The notes: generated from the letters alone by a model not told the origin. A stretch of 64,000 nucleotides of DNA from CAVSWN01 sp046728115 (GCA_046728115.1 JBKPDW010000049.1:1-64000), one strand, 5' to 3'; shown: positions 53,269 through 62,607, numbered from the stretch's first letter. Made by a program: numbers and translations.

Positions 53269-54636
53269 GTGAAGAAAATTTGCGACACGATCCTTGATGC
53301 CATCGGCGGCACGCCGATGGTGCGCATCAACCGTATCACCGGTGGACTCGTCGAGGGAACCGTGCTCGCCAAGATCGAAACCTTCAACCCCGGCAATTCA
53401 ATCAAGGACCGCATGGCGGTGAAGATGGTTGAGGATGCCGAGCGAGCCGGACTCCTCAAGCCGGGCGGTACGATCGTCGAAGGCACATCCGGCAACACCG
53501 GTATGGGTCTCGCGATTACCGCGGTCGTGAAGGGCTACAGATGCGTGTTCACGACGACTGATAAGCAATCCAAGGAGAAAATCGACGCGCTCAAGGCGTT
53601 CGGCGCCGAAGTGATCGTGTGTCCGACGAACGTCGACCCGGAGGATCCTCGGTCGTACTATTCGGTGTCGTCGCGACTCGAGAAAGAAATTGCCAACTCC
53701 TGGAAGGCCAACCAGTACGACAACCTGTCCAACACGCAGGCACACTACGAGCAGACGGCGCCCGAAATCTGGTCGCAGACCGATGGGCGCATCACACATC
53801 TCGTGGTCGGCGTCGGCACGGGCGGAACGATCTCAGGCATCGGCCGGTACCTGAAGGAGCGCAATCCGAAGATCAAAGTGTGGGGCATCGATACCTACGG
53901 ATCGGTGTTCAAGAAATACAAGGAAACCGGCATCTTCGACAAAAACGAAATCTATCCGTACATCACCGAGGGCATCGGCGAGGACTTTCTGCCCAAGAAC
54001 GTTGACTTCAGCGTCATCGACCATTTCGAGAAGGTCACCGACAAAGACGCCGCTGTCATGACGCGGCGCCTCGCGCGCGAGGAAGGCATCTTTGCCGGGA
54101 ACTCCGCCGGATCGGCAATGGCGGGCCTGCTGCAGTTGAAGCACAACTTCACGCCTGACGATGTAATCGTGGTCGTGTTTCACGACCACGGATCGCGATA
54201 TCTTGCCAAGATGTACAACGACGATTGGATGCGCGAAAAAGGCTTTCTCGAAAAGAGCGGCATGACGGCGCGCGATCTGGTGGCCGCGCGGCTGTCAGGC
54301 GAACTGTGCGCGATCGAGGCGAACGAGCCGGTGGAGCACGCGCTGCGAATGATGAGCGAGCAAGACTTCTCTCAGATTTCGATCACCCGCGACAAGCGCC
54401 TGGTCGGATCGCTCAACGAAACGCACCTGTATGAAATGCTCGTGCAGGATCCCCGCGTGAAGTCCCATCCGGTCGAGTCGATCATGCAGCCCGCGTTTCC
54501 CTTCGTCGACATCTCGACGCCCGTCGATTTGCTCCAGACGATGATTACACCGCAGAACCCGGCCGTCCTGGTCCGGGACTTCAAAACGGACAAAACGTTC
54601 ATCATCACGCGATCGGATCTGATTCGCGTGCTGTAG
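53269..54636 (+). CDS. cbs: Cystathionine beta-synthase
   Basis: A 455-residue PLP enzyme with a regulatory CBS pair. Lys46 in NSIKDRM is the Schiff-base residue, GTSGNTG (73-79) binds the substrate carboxylate, and GVGTGGTISGIG the PLP phosphate. Residues about 335-455 form two CBS domains, which in this family bind nucleotides or AdoMet. It condenses homocysteine with serine (or acetylserine/cysteine variants) for transsulfuration. GTG 53269 starts the family N terminus. The patatin gene follows after 9 bases, so the two are probably co-transcribed. Confidence 0.9.
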   Translation: MKKICDTILDAIGGTPMVRINRITGGLVEGTVLAKIETFNPGNSIKDRMAVKMVEDAERAGLLKPGGTIVEGTSGNTGMGLAITAVVKGYRCVFTTTDKQSKEKIDALKAFGAEVIVCPTNVDPEDPRSYYSVSSRLEKEIANSWKANQYDNLSNTQAHYEQTAPEIWSQTDGRITHLVVGVGTGGTISGIGRYLKERNPKIKVWGIDTYGSVFKKYKETGIFDKNEIYPYITEGIGEDFLPKNVDFSVIDHFEKVTDKDAAVMTRRLAREEGIFAGNSAGSAMAGLLQLKHNFTPDDVIVVVFHDHGSRYLAKMYNDDWMREKGFLEKSGMTARDLVAARLSGELCAIEANEPVEHALRMMSEQDFSQISITRDKRLVGSLNETHLYEMLVQDPRVKSHPVESIMQPAFPFVDISTPVDLLQTMITPQNPAVLVRDFKTDKTFIITRSDLIRVL

Positions 54637-54645
54637 AGTGAGGCC

Positions 54646-56688
54646 GTGTCGCCCTCGACGGCCGTCGCCGGCACGGCCACCGTCCCGAGAATTCATCGGC
54701 CGACACCGCGTTGGCTGCTGTACGCCTACTTCCTGCGCACGCAGATCGTCACGGTCATCGTGCTCGTGGTGCTGCCCATCGCCGCGCTCCACGGGCGTGC
54801 GGCGCCGCTCCTGAATGGCCTGTTCGACATCAACTATGAAACGCGGTGGCTCGAAGCGCTGGCCATGTTCATCACCGGCTACGTCGTCGTCACGCTGGGC
54901 GGCGCCATCGCCACGACGACGTGGACGACAATCGTCAACGCACCCCAACGGTTCGAAGTGGACGTCTGGCCGGCGCTCCCGGAGTTCGTGCCGCGCTGGG
55001 CCAACGTGGCGGCGGTTCTGCCGGGCGCTGTCTCAATCGTTGCCGCAATCCGGCACTCGTGGTCGGCTTCGGGCGTTCCGCCGGCTCACTTGATCGTTGG
55101 CGCGCTCGGCGGCGGCGTGATGGCATTCCTGCCGATCGAGTACGCGCGGAAGCATTTCGCGAACAGTCCCGAACCTGGAGCGTTCATGAAGTGGCTCTCG
55201 CGGCATCCGAACGTCGGAGCGGGATATGTCAAACCGGACGGAGCAATCCGGCCTGGCCATCGAATCGCCGCTGCGGCATTCGGCCTCACGTTGCTCTTGT
55301 ACATCGCGGTGGGGTTCGGCAAGTTCCTCCGGATCGGAGAACCCGCAGTCGTGCCGACGATCGCGGCGGTCCTGCTGTTGCTGATGCTTGGGTGCTGGGT
55401 TGTGAGTGCCTGCACGTTCTTTTTCGATCGCTACCGCGTGCCGGTGTTCAGCCCGCTGCTGCTGCTTCCTATTGCGACATCATTTGCGGCCTGGTCGGAT
55501 CACTTCTATCGGACGGAGCCCCATCAGCCTCGGTGGAGTCCGCGGCCCGGGGAAGCGCTCGGTCTGTCGAACGGACCGATTATCGTCGTCGCTGCCGACG
55601 GCGGTGGGATTCAGGCCGCCGCGTGGTCGGCGCAAGTTCTTACGGGATTGACCGCGCAGCTGCACCGCGAGCTCGGTGCCGATCGCTTCGGCCCATCGGT
55701 ACGGCTCATCAGCTCCGTGTCCGGCGGCGGCATAGGCGCGATGTACTTCGTCAACCAGTATCAGAACGGCCACCCGGCGGGAGACCTGTCGAAGGTCGTC
55801 CGCAATGCCGAGGCGTCGAGCCTGGACGATGTGGCGTGGGGCGCGGCCTATCCAGACACCCTCCGCACGGTGCTGCCGGTATTCTGGTCGGACCGCGGGC
55901 AGGCGCTGGAGTGGGCGTGGAAGCGCGACGGCGGCGTCGCGACGCGTCTCGCCGACTGGCGCGCTGATGTGTGGAACGGGAAGCGGCCGTCGAATATTTT
56001 TAACGCGACAATCGTCGATTCCGGCGAGCGGCTGCTGATGGGGACGTCGATGCTGACGAGCGGCGTCGGCCGTCGCAATTTCGAAGAACTCTACGATCGG
56101 GCGGATCTCGAGGTCGTCACGGCGGCGCGTTTGTCGGCTGGGTTCACGTACGTCTCGCCGGCCGCGCGGTCCGACCTCCCGGCATCCGTTCCATACGCGA
56201 GCTTGCACATCGTCGATGGCGGCTATTACGACAACTACGGCATGTCCACGTTGATGGAATGGTTGCACGAAGGGCTCCTGGAGCTCTGGCCGCGCCCCGG
56301 CCGCGTGCTCGTGGTTCAGATTCGGAGCGCCCCGCCATCGGAGGCCTTGGTCGCCGGCGACGAGCGCGGATGGTTCTACCAGGCCTGGGCCCCGTTGGCC
56401 GCGATGCTCCACGTGCGCACGACGGGTCAGCTGTCGCATAACCGGGAGGAGTTTCAGCGCCTGCAGGAGTTATGGGGGCGGTATGGTGTCGAGATCGACA
56501 ACGCCGTATTTCAGTTCTGCGGCAGCAACCCGCCGTTGTCGTGGCACATGACCGCGCGCGAGCGGGCTGCGATCACCGCGCAGTGGGATCGCGAGGTCGC
56601 GCAGCCCGCCGGCCTCGATGTCGTCCGGCGGTTCCTGAAGGGGGAGCCGGTTCCGAATACGCCTGCCTGGGTGTCATGCGGGCAGTAG
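54646..56688 (+). CDS. Integral-membrane patatin-like phospholipase
   Basis: A 680-residue protein. Residues 1-290 contain about six hydrophobic segments (such as IVTVIVLVVLPIAAL and FGLTLLLYIAVGFG). Residues about 300-620 are a patatin domain: AADGGGIQAAA oxyanion loop at about 317, SSVSGGGIGA with the nucleophile Ser at about 359, and VDGGYYDNYG with the catalytic Asp at about 524. First Gly of the usual GxSxG is Ser. It should hydrolyse membrane lipids. GTG 54646 is used; co-transcribed with cbs. Confidence 0.82.
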   Translation: MSPSTAVAGTATVPRIHRPTPRWLLYAYFLRTQIVTVIVLVVLPIAALHGRAAPLLNGLFDINYETRWLEALAMFITGYVVVTLGGAIATTTWTTIVNAPQRFEVDVWPALPEFVPRWANVAAVLPGAVSIVAAIRHSWSASGVPPAHLIVGALGGGVMAFLPIEYARKHFANSPEPGAFMKWLSRHPNVGAGYVKPDGAIRPGHRIAAAAFGLTLLLYIAVGFGKFLRIGEPAVVPTIAAVLLLLMLGCWVVSACTFFFDRYRVPVFSPLLLLPIATSFAAWSDHFYRTEPHQPRWSPRPGEALGLSNGPIIVVAADGGGIQAAAWSAQVLTGLTAQLHRELGADRFGPSVRLISSVSGGGIGAMYFVNQYQNGHPAGDLSKVVRNAEASSLDDVAWGAAYPDTLRTVLPVFWSDRGQALEWAWKRDGGVATRLADWRADVWNGKRPSNIFNATIVDSGERLLMGTSMLTSGVGRRNFEELYDRADLEVVTAARLSAGFTYVSPAARSDLPASVPYASLHIVDGGYYDNYGMSTLMEWLHEGLLELWPRPGRVLVVQIRSAPPSEALVAGDERGWFYQAWAPLAAMLHVRTTGQLSHNREEFQRLQELWGRYGVEIDNAVFQFCGSNPPLSWHMTARERAAITAQWDREVAQPAGLDVVRRFLKGEPVPNTPAWVSCGQ

Positions 56689-56887
56689 ATCTCAGGCAGA
56701 CCGCCGCTCAACGGCGCTCGAAGATCCAGACGTTGTCCTGGTCTCGCCCGTTTCCCCGGAGTTGTCGACAGCGTGCGAGCAGAGAACCCTTGGCGGCTCG
56801 GCGCCAGTTCCGCAATCGCGACTTAGTGCGGAACGTCGCGGCGCTGACGGCGCAGAACACCCTTGAGCGGGCGGGCGAGGCTCGACG

Positions 56888-57331
56888 TCAGCGACAATCA
56901 CACTGGGGACAGCCTTTGTCGAAGATGATCTTCCAGCTGCCGCCCTCGCGACGCCACACGGAGTTGAACGTGCCGACCCGTCTGCCAGTGGGATCCTTGA
57001 CCGGGCCGGTACTGAGCGCCAGCGTGCCCGAGTCGAGGACTTCGACGCGCTCCGGTTCCCAGGAGAACGGCGCCTGCGGTCCGTCGTAGAGCCGCTTCCA
57101 GGCGGCTGCGACCGCCTGCTTGCCCCTCAGCGTCGGCCCCTCCGGCATGAACACGGTGTCTTCCGATAGAAACGACACGAACGCCGCGTGGTCGCGGTCG
57201 GCCATCGTCTTCGCAAACGCGCGCTCGACCGCGCGGACCTCGTCCGCGATGGCGGCCGCATTTGATTGAGCTCGCGCCGGCGCCAATGGCATCGCGACGA
57301 GGAAAGCCAGACACGCGATCAGTGATTTCAT
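56888..57331 (-). CDS. SgcJ/EcaC family (DUF4440, SnoaL-like) exported protein
   Basis: A 147-residue protein with signal peptide (SLIACLAFLVAMPLAPARA) and a SnoaL-like cone fold: VRAVERAFAKTMADRDHAAF, FMPEGPTLRGKQAVAAAW and FNSVWRREGGSWKIIFD. Enzyme or binding role unknown. ATG 57331 is preferred over 57340 because a CATAAT box at 57339-57344 ends 7 bases upstream, making the mRNA leaderless from 57331. The 199-base gap behind it (56689-56887) shows no gene. Confidence 0.86.
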   Translation of the reverse strand: MKSLIACLAFLVAMPLAPARAQSNAAAIADEVRAVERAFAKTMADRDHAAFVSFLSEDTVFMPEGPTLRGKQAVAAAWKRLYDGPQAPFSWEPERVEVLDSGTLALSTGPVKDPTGRRVGTFNSVWRREGGSWKIIFDKGCPQCDCR

Positions 57332-57334
57332 GGG

Positions 57335-57344
57335 TAACATTATG
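57335..57344. promoter_or_regulatory. Overlapping divergent -10 elements
   Basis: On the minus strand CATAAT (57344-57339) lies 7 bases before the DUF4440 ATG; on the plus strand TAACAT (57335-57340) or CATTAT (57338-57343) lies 5-8 bases before the M29 ATG. The two boxes overlap. Start codons are only 17 bases apart, so both transcripts would be leaderless. No good -35 boxes are visible. Confidence 0.5.
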
Positions 57345-57348
57345 GCCG

Positions 57349-58605
57349 ATGAAAATGGATGAACGGCTGGAAGCGTACGCAGACCTCGCTGTCAGGGTCG
57401 CCCTGAACCTACAGCCGGGACAGCGATTGCTGATCGTCGGTCCGCTGATGCACGGCGGCGTCTCGCTCGAGGCGGCGCCGGTTGTGCGACACATCGCCGC
57501 GGCCGCGTATCGTGCGGGCGCAGAGTTGGTCGAGGCGATCTGGGGCGACGAGCCGCTGCAGCTGACGCGCTTCCGCTACGCGCGCGCCGACACGTTCGTT
57601 GCGTTCTCGGCGTGGCTTCCGGCGGCGCTGGCGCAGCACGCAGAGGCCGGGAACGCCGTGCTCTCGGTGTACGCGAACGATCCGGATCTGCTGGAGCACG
57701 AATCCGCGGAGCTCGCGGGCATGCTGCAACAGACCACGTCGCGCAGCGTGATGGCCTTCCGCGAGTTGATTTCGCGCAATCACACGAACTGGGCCGTGAT
57801 TGCGGCCGCGGGCGAGGCGTGGGCGTCGAAAGTCTTTCCAGAGGCGCCGCCGCCGGAGCGGTTCGCTCGTTTGTGGGACGCCATTGCGCATTTGTGCCGG
57901 CTCGACCGTACCGATCCGATTGCGGCCTGGCAGGATCATCTGGCGGAGCTCTCGGCGCGAAGCGGCGCGCTCAATCGCAGCCGGTACTCCGCGCTGAGAT
58001 TCGTCGGTCCGGGAACCGATCTCACCGTCGGACTGCCCGCCGGACACATCTGGGTCAGCGGCGCGTCGACGAGCCGCAACAACATTCGCTTCGTGCCGAA
58101 TCTTCCGACGGAAGAAGTGTTCACCATCGCCGATCGCTGCCGCGTCTCTGGAAACGTGCGTGCGACCAAACCGCTCAACTACGCCGGGACGCTCATCGAA
58201 GATTTCAGTCTCCGCTTCGAAGATGGGCGCGTCGTCCATCTCTCGGCCCGACGCGGCGAATCGGTGCTGCGTCAGCTGGTCGATACCGACGCCGCCGCCG
58301 GACGGTTGGGAGAAGTCGCGCTCGTGCCACACTCGTCGCCGATCGCACAGTCCGGGCGGCTCTTCTACAACACGCTCTTCGACGAAAACGCGGCCAGCCA
58401 CGTCGCCCTGGGTACGGCCTACAAGTTCACGCTGAGCGGCGCGGACGCGATGAGCAACGAAGAGTTCGAACGGGCTGGCGGTAATCGGAGCGCCGTGCAC
58501 GTAGATTTCATGATTGGCTCGGCGGATCTTGACGTCGACGGCGTGCGCGACGACGGCACAGCTGAACCGTTGATGCGCCGCGGAGGGTGGGTCGCGGCGG
58601 TCTGA
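57349..58605 (+). CDS. M29 family aminopeptidase
   Basis: A 418-residue metallo-aminopeptidase of the AmpS/aminopeptidase T group. The metal-ligand region is visible: GRLGEVALVPHSSPI (Glu), FYNTLFDENAASHVALGTAY (two acidic residues and a His) and HVDFMIGSADLDVDGV (His and Asp). These enzymes are cytosolic and release N-terminal residues from peptides. ATG 57349 (or 57355). It is the first gene of a co-directional run to 62521. Confidence 0.9.
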   Translation: MKMDERLEAYADLAVRVALNLQPGQRLLIVGPLMHGGVSLEAAPVVRHIAAAAYRAGAELVEAIWGDEPLQLTRFRYARADTFVAFSAWLPAALAQHAEAGNAVLSVYANDPDLLEHESAELAGMLQQTTSRSVMAFRELISRNHTNWAVIAAAGEAWASKVFPEAPPPERFARLWDAIAHLCRLDRTDPIAAWQDHLAELSARSGALNRSRYSALRFVGPGTDLTVGLPAGHIWVSGASTSRNNIRFVPNLPTEEVFTIADRCRVSGNVRATKPLNYAGTLIEDFSLRFEDGRVVHLSARRGESVLRQLVDTDAAAGRLGEVALVPHSSPIAQSGRLFYNTLFDENAASHVALGTAYKFTLSGADAMSNEEFERAGGNRSAVHVDFMIGSADLDVDGVRDDGTAEPLMRRGGWVAAV

Positions 58606-58647
58606 CTGGTACGGCTCATGAAATAGAAACCGCGCCGAGGAGGCACG

Positions 58648-59214
58648 GTGAACCTATTTCACTCCATCTCGACCGCGACACAGCTCGCTGTCGTCCTCGC
58701 GACGTGTGGCAGCGGGCCCGCCGCAGCCCGGCAAGCGATCGACGCGCGTGCGCAGGCCCTTGCCGACTTCAAAACCCGCGTCGACAAGTACGTCGCGTTG
58801 CGCAGCAAGGCGGACGACACGGCGCCGCCGCTGAAGAAAACCGAAGACCCCCGAAAGATTCGCGAGGCCCAGCAGGCGCTCGTCGAGCGCATCGGCGCCG
58901 CACGCTCCGGCGCCAGACAAGGCGATATCTTCACGCCCGAGGTGACCGCCGAATTCAAGCGGCTGCTGCGCCCCGAGGTCAAGGAGCCAGGAACGAAGGC
59001 GGTGATGAAGGACGACAAGCCGCAGGTGGTCACCTTCAACATAAACGGGCCGTACCCCGACAAGCAGTCCCTGGCGACGGTGCCGCCCAACATTCTGGCA
59101 AGCCTGCCGCCGCTGCCCAAGGACATCGACTATCGCTTCGTTGACAAGCACCTCATCCTGCGCGACGCCCGCGCGAACACGATCATCGACTACATCCCCA
59201 ACGCCATTCCGTGA
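58648..59214 (+). CDS. Exported hypothetical protein
   Basis: A 188-residue protein with an N-terminal signal (TATQLAVVLATCGSGPAAAR, possible lipobox-like CGSG but not canonical). The mature part has a helical segment (ADFKTRVDKYVALRSKADDT, then REAQQALVERIGAARSG) followed by FNINGPYPDKQSLATVPPNI and DYRFVDKHLILRDARANTI. I recognise no domain; the pattern recurs in acidobacteria beside hydrolases. GTG 58648 has GAGG upstream. Confidence 0.6.
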   Translation: MNLFHSISTATQLAVVLATCGSGPAAARQAIDARAQALADFKTRVDKYVALRSKADDTAPPLKKTEDPRKIREAQQALVERIGAARSGARQGDIFTPEVTAEFKRLLRPEVKEPGTKAVMKDDKPQVVTFNINGPYPDKQSLATVPPNILASLPPLPKDIDYRFVDKHLILRDARANTIIDYIPNAIP

Positions 59215-59225
59215 CGGAGCACGCC

Positions 59226-60119
59226 ATGTCTTCACGCCGCCTTCCGAGATGCATCGTTCCCTTCGCGCTCGTCCTTTGCGCCGTGGTGACAGCGCAGGAG
59301 ATCACGCTGCCGAACGCGGCAGACTCGCTCAAGTTCGCCGTCATCGGAGACAGCGGCACGGGCTCGCGTTCGCAATTCGCGGTCGCCGAGAAACTGATCG
59401 GGTCGCGGTCGAAATTCCCCTACGAAATCGTGCTGATGATGGGGGACAACCTCTATAGCGGAAGCGGGCCGAAGGACTTCGATAAGAAGTTCGAGAAGCC
59501 GTACCGCCCTCTGCTCGACGCCGGCGTCAAGTTCTACGCAGCGCTGGGTAATCACGACAATCCGAACGAGCGCTTCTACAAGGGCTTCAACATGAACGGT
59601 GAGCGGTACTACACGTTCAAGCCGAAGGCCGGGGTACGCATCTTCGCGCTCGACAGCAACTACATGGACAAGCCTCAGCTCGACTGGCTCGAGAAAGAGC
59701 TGACCGCCAGCGGCTCGGACTGGAAGATTGCGTTCTTCCATCATCCTCTCTATTCGTCCGGTGGCGCGCATGGGTCCGACATTCCGTTGCGGACCCGGCT
59801 CGAGCCGATCTTCCTCAGGCACGGCGTGGACGTCGTGTTCTCCGGTCACGAGCATTTCTACGAGCGCATCAAGCCTCAGAAGGGCATCTACTACTTCACG
59901 TCGGGGGGCGCCGCAAAACTGCGCGAGGGCGACGTCAGCAGGAGCGAGCTGACCGCGAAGAGCTTCGACACCGGCTTTCACTTCATGATCGTCGAGCTCG
60001 CGAAGGACGCGGTGTACTTCCAGGTGATCTCGGACCAGGGCAAAACCGTCGATTCGGGGATGCTTCCGCGGATCAGCGATCAGGACAAGAAGAAGTTCGC
60101 AGCAGCGACGTCGCGCTGA
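59226..60119 (+). CDS. Exported metallophosphoesterase
   Basis: A 297-residue calcineurin-like phosphoesterase with a signal peptide. Motifs in order: VIGDSGTG (Asp), MMGDNLYSG (Asp-Asn), LGNHDNPNERF (Asn-His-Asp), FFHHPLYSSGG (His) and FSGHEHFYERI (GHxH). It resembles purple acid phosphatase-like/alkaline phosphatase-type periplasmic enzymes with a di-metal centre. ATG 59226 has GGAG 7 bases upstream; it begins 11 bases after the previous stop. Confidence 0.9.
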   Translation: MSSRRLPRCIVPFALVLCAVVTAQEITLPNAADSLKFAVIGDSGTGSRSQFAVAEKLIGSRSKFPYEIVLMMGDNLYSGSGPKDFDKKFEKPYRPLLDAGVKFYAALGNHDNPNERFYKGFNMNGERYYTFKPKAGVRIFALDSNYMDKPQLDWLEKELTASGSDWKIAFFHHPLYSSGGAHGSDIPLRTRLEPIFLRHGVDVVFSGHEHFYERIKPQKGIYYFTSGGAAKLREGDVSRSELTAKSFDTGFHFMIVELAKDAVYFQVISDQGKTVDSGMLPRISDQDKKKFAAATSR

Positions 60120-60154
60120 GGGCCGCTCTCTGTGCCCTGTATAATCCGGCCATC

Positions 60155-61147
60155 ATGCGATCCACATCGGCCATTGGCGCCGCCCTCGCTGCCACGCTGG
60201 TTTTGAGCGGCGTCCCGATCGGCCGCGCGCAGACGAAACAGCGCCTCAATCCCGTGATCGATCTTCTCGAACACAACCGGCCGGTATTCGGCGTCTACTG
60301 GCCGTCGAATGGCGGTGGCCGTCGCGGCGCGGACGTGCCCGCGCGACCCGCCGGCGATCTCGCCAGAGACGCCCTCGGCTACACGGCGACCGATTTCCTC
60401 TTCAGTGGAAGCATGGAGGGTGGCGTCGATCGAGGATATGCGGCGTATGCCGAATTCGCCAGGGCGCTGGTCGAGGCCGGCGACGCCGGCAAATCTCCGT
60501 TCTTCGGACTTCGCCATCCGCTCGTCGTCAAAACGCCGAAGATCGCCACGGATTCGGTCAAGGCGGTGGACAACATCAGCCGTGAATTGAACGTTGGAGC
60601 GTCCGGGATCATGTTCGTCGAGGTAGAGAGCGCCGACGAAGTTCGACAGGGCCTGGCCGCGATGCGCTTCAAGTCCAGGAGCGGCACACGGCCTGACGAG
60701 GTCGGCGGAGCGCCCGCGTTCTGGGGTATGAGCGAACAGCAGTACAGGCAGAAAGCCGATCTCTGGCCGCTCAATCCCGATGGCGAATTGATCAACTGGA
60801 CCATCGTCGAGAGCAGGGAGGGCCTCGCGCACGTGCGCGAAATTGCCGCCGTCAAAGGCATCGGTGTGCTGTGGCCCGGCGCCGGCACGCTGCGTGGCGT
60901 GTTCTCGACGACAAATGCGGCCGGCGAACGTGTCGTCGATACGGTGGCGCACGAGAACGCGATTCAGCAGGTGCTGGCCGCGTGCAAGGAATTCAAGGTT
61001 CCGTGCGGCTACCCGGCCAATGCGAACGACATTGAGACGCGCATGAAACAGGGATTCAGCGTGTTCGTCATGAATTGGGGCGACGCCGGTTTCAGCACCG
61101 TCGATATCGGCAGGAAAGCTGCGGGTCGGGTGTCGACCCAGCGGTGA
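60155..61147 (+). CDS. Exported HpcH/HpaI aldolase-family protein
   Basis: A 330-residue protein of the class II HpaI aldolase/citrate-lyase fold, preceded by a signal peptide (IGAALAATLVLSGVPIGRAQ). Visible pieces are NRPVFGVYWPSNGG, a GIMFVEVESADEVRQGL helix with the metal-ligand Glu, and GIGVLWPGAGTLRG. Most relatives are cytosolic aldolases, so export is unusual. The mature form may bind or cleave oxo-acids. Its stop overlaps the GTG of the transporter gene, implying translational coupling. Confidence 0.8.
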   Translation: MRSTSAIGAALAATLVLSGVPIGRAQTKQRLNPVIDLLEHNRPVFGVYWPSNGGGRRGADVPARPAGDLARDALGYTATDFLFSGSMEGGVDRGYAAYAEFARALVEAGDAGKSPFFGLRHPLVVKTPKIATDSVKAVDNISRELNVGASGIMFVEVESADEVRQGLAAMRFKSRSGTRPDEVGGAPAFWGMSEQQYRQKADLWPLNPDGELINWTIVESREGLAHVREIAAVKGIGVLWPGAGTLRGVFSTTNAAGERVVDTVAHENAIQQVLAACKEFKVPCGYPANANDIETRMKQGFSVFVMNWGDAGFSTVDIGRKAAGRVSTQR

Positions 61148-62521
61148 CAAAAACACGCCAGCTTCCGCATCCGATCATCGTGCTGCTCGCCGCAGTGTCT
61201 GTCGCCGCGGCACTCACCTGGATCCTTCCCGCGGGCGCGTTCGATCGAAAGGACGATCCATCAACCGGCAGATGCGTAGTGGTTGCCGGCACATACCATC
61301 GGGTGGAGAAGGCGCCAGTCGGCCTCTTTGGCGCAGCGGTATCCGTGCCGCGCGGGTTCGTGGCCGGCGCAGACGTGCTTGGCGTCGTGCTGTTCGTCGG
61401 CGGCGCATGGGTGGTCGTCGATCGGCTGGGGGACATTGCCGGCATTGGTCGCGTTCCTGGTTTCGCGCTTCCGACGCCGTGGGTTGTGGGCGATTCCCGT
61501 CGTCTGCATGTTCTTTGCGACGATGGGCGCACTGGAGAACATGCAGGAAGAGATCATCCCGCTCGTGCCGGTGCTGCTGGTCCTCGGCCGGGGGCTGGGC
61601 GTGGATGCCGTGGTTGTCGTGGCAACGAGCGCCGGCGCGGCAATGATCGGGAGCGCGTTTGGTCCTACCAATCCCTTTCAAGCCGGCATCGCGATGAAAC
61701 TCGCACAATTGCCGCCATTTGCGGCAGTCGGGCTCCGAGCTGGCATGTTCATCGTCGGACTCACGTTGTGGGTGGCCTGGACAATTCAATACGCCATGCG
61801 GCATCGCGATGCGGATCCGATCCCGGCCCAAGGGGAGTCGACGACTGGCCCAACGCCCGTCCGGGCTGACCCGCTGCTGTCCCCTCCGAAGCATGCGCTG
61901 ATCCTGACGCTGGTACTGACGCCGATGGCGGTGTACGTCTACGGCGCGGTGAGACTGGACTGGGGGTTGAACGATCTGGCAGGCGCCTTTCTCATCGGCG
62001 GCATTCTCGCTGGACTGGTTGGTGGTCTCGGGCCTGCTGGAACGCTGGCGGCCTATCTCGAGGGCATGCAGAGTCTGCTGCCGGCCGCGCTGATCATCGG
62101 CGTTGCGCGGAGCATCTCGCTGGTGCTCGAAGACGGCCACACCGTCGACACGATCCTGAATGCGGTCGCCACATCCCTCGAACACGCTCCCGCGTCGCTG
62201 AGCGCATTCCTGCAGATTCCGGTGCACGGGCTGATTCATGTCGCCGTGCCGAGCGTCAGCGGACAGGCGGTGTTGACGATGCCGTTGCTGGTGCCGCTGG
62301 CGGATCTCCTCGGGTTTTCGCGACAAGTGCCGGTGATCGCGTATCAGACCGGCGCCGGCCTGACCGAACTCCTGACGCCGACCAACGGCGCGTTGATGGC
62401 TGTACTTCTTGCGGCGAACGTTCCGTATCAGCGCTGGGTCCGGTTCGTGCTCGGCGGTCTGGCCATCCAGGTGCTCGTTGGTGTCGCCGCCATCATCGCG
62501 GTCATGTGGTTGCAGATCTGA
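61144..62521 (+). pseudogene. YfcC/DcuC-family membrane transporter, frameshifted
   Basis: GTG 61144 overlaps the aldolase stop. The first frame gives HPIIVLLAAVSVAAALTWIL and GADVLGVVLFVGGAWVVVDRLG; the rest (LPALVAFLVSRFRRRGLWAI onward, with GSAFGPTNPFQAGIA and about ten further helices) is in another frame. One extra G in the run 61428-61432 explains the shift. The restored protein is about 459 residues, normal for YfcC. Sequencing error, true mutation or programmed slippage cannot be separated here. The partner is probably the substrate of the coupled aldolase. Confidence 0.8.
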
Positions 62522-62560
62522 ACTGCCTATGGTTTTTCTGAAAACATCGGGCCTGAAAAC

Positions 62561-62588
62561 TTCTGACTTCTGACTTCTGACTTCTGAC
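62561..62588. repeat. Heptamer tandem repeat (TTCTGAC, 4 units)
   Basis: Four exact 7-base units lie between the convergent transporter and ADOP permease genes, 20 bases from the latter's stop. Confidence 0.75.
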
Positions 62589-62607
62589 TTCAATGTTCAG
62601 ACCTGGC

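Noticed and set aside
56689..56887. Possible tRNA-like segment behind the DUF4440 gene
   Set aside because: No T-arm or acceptor stem could be completed on either strand.
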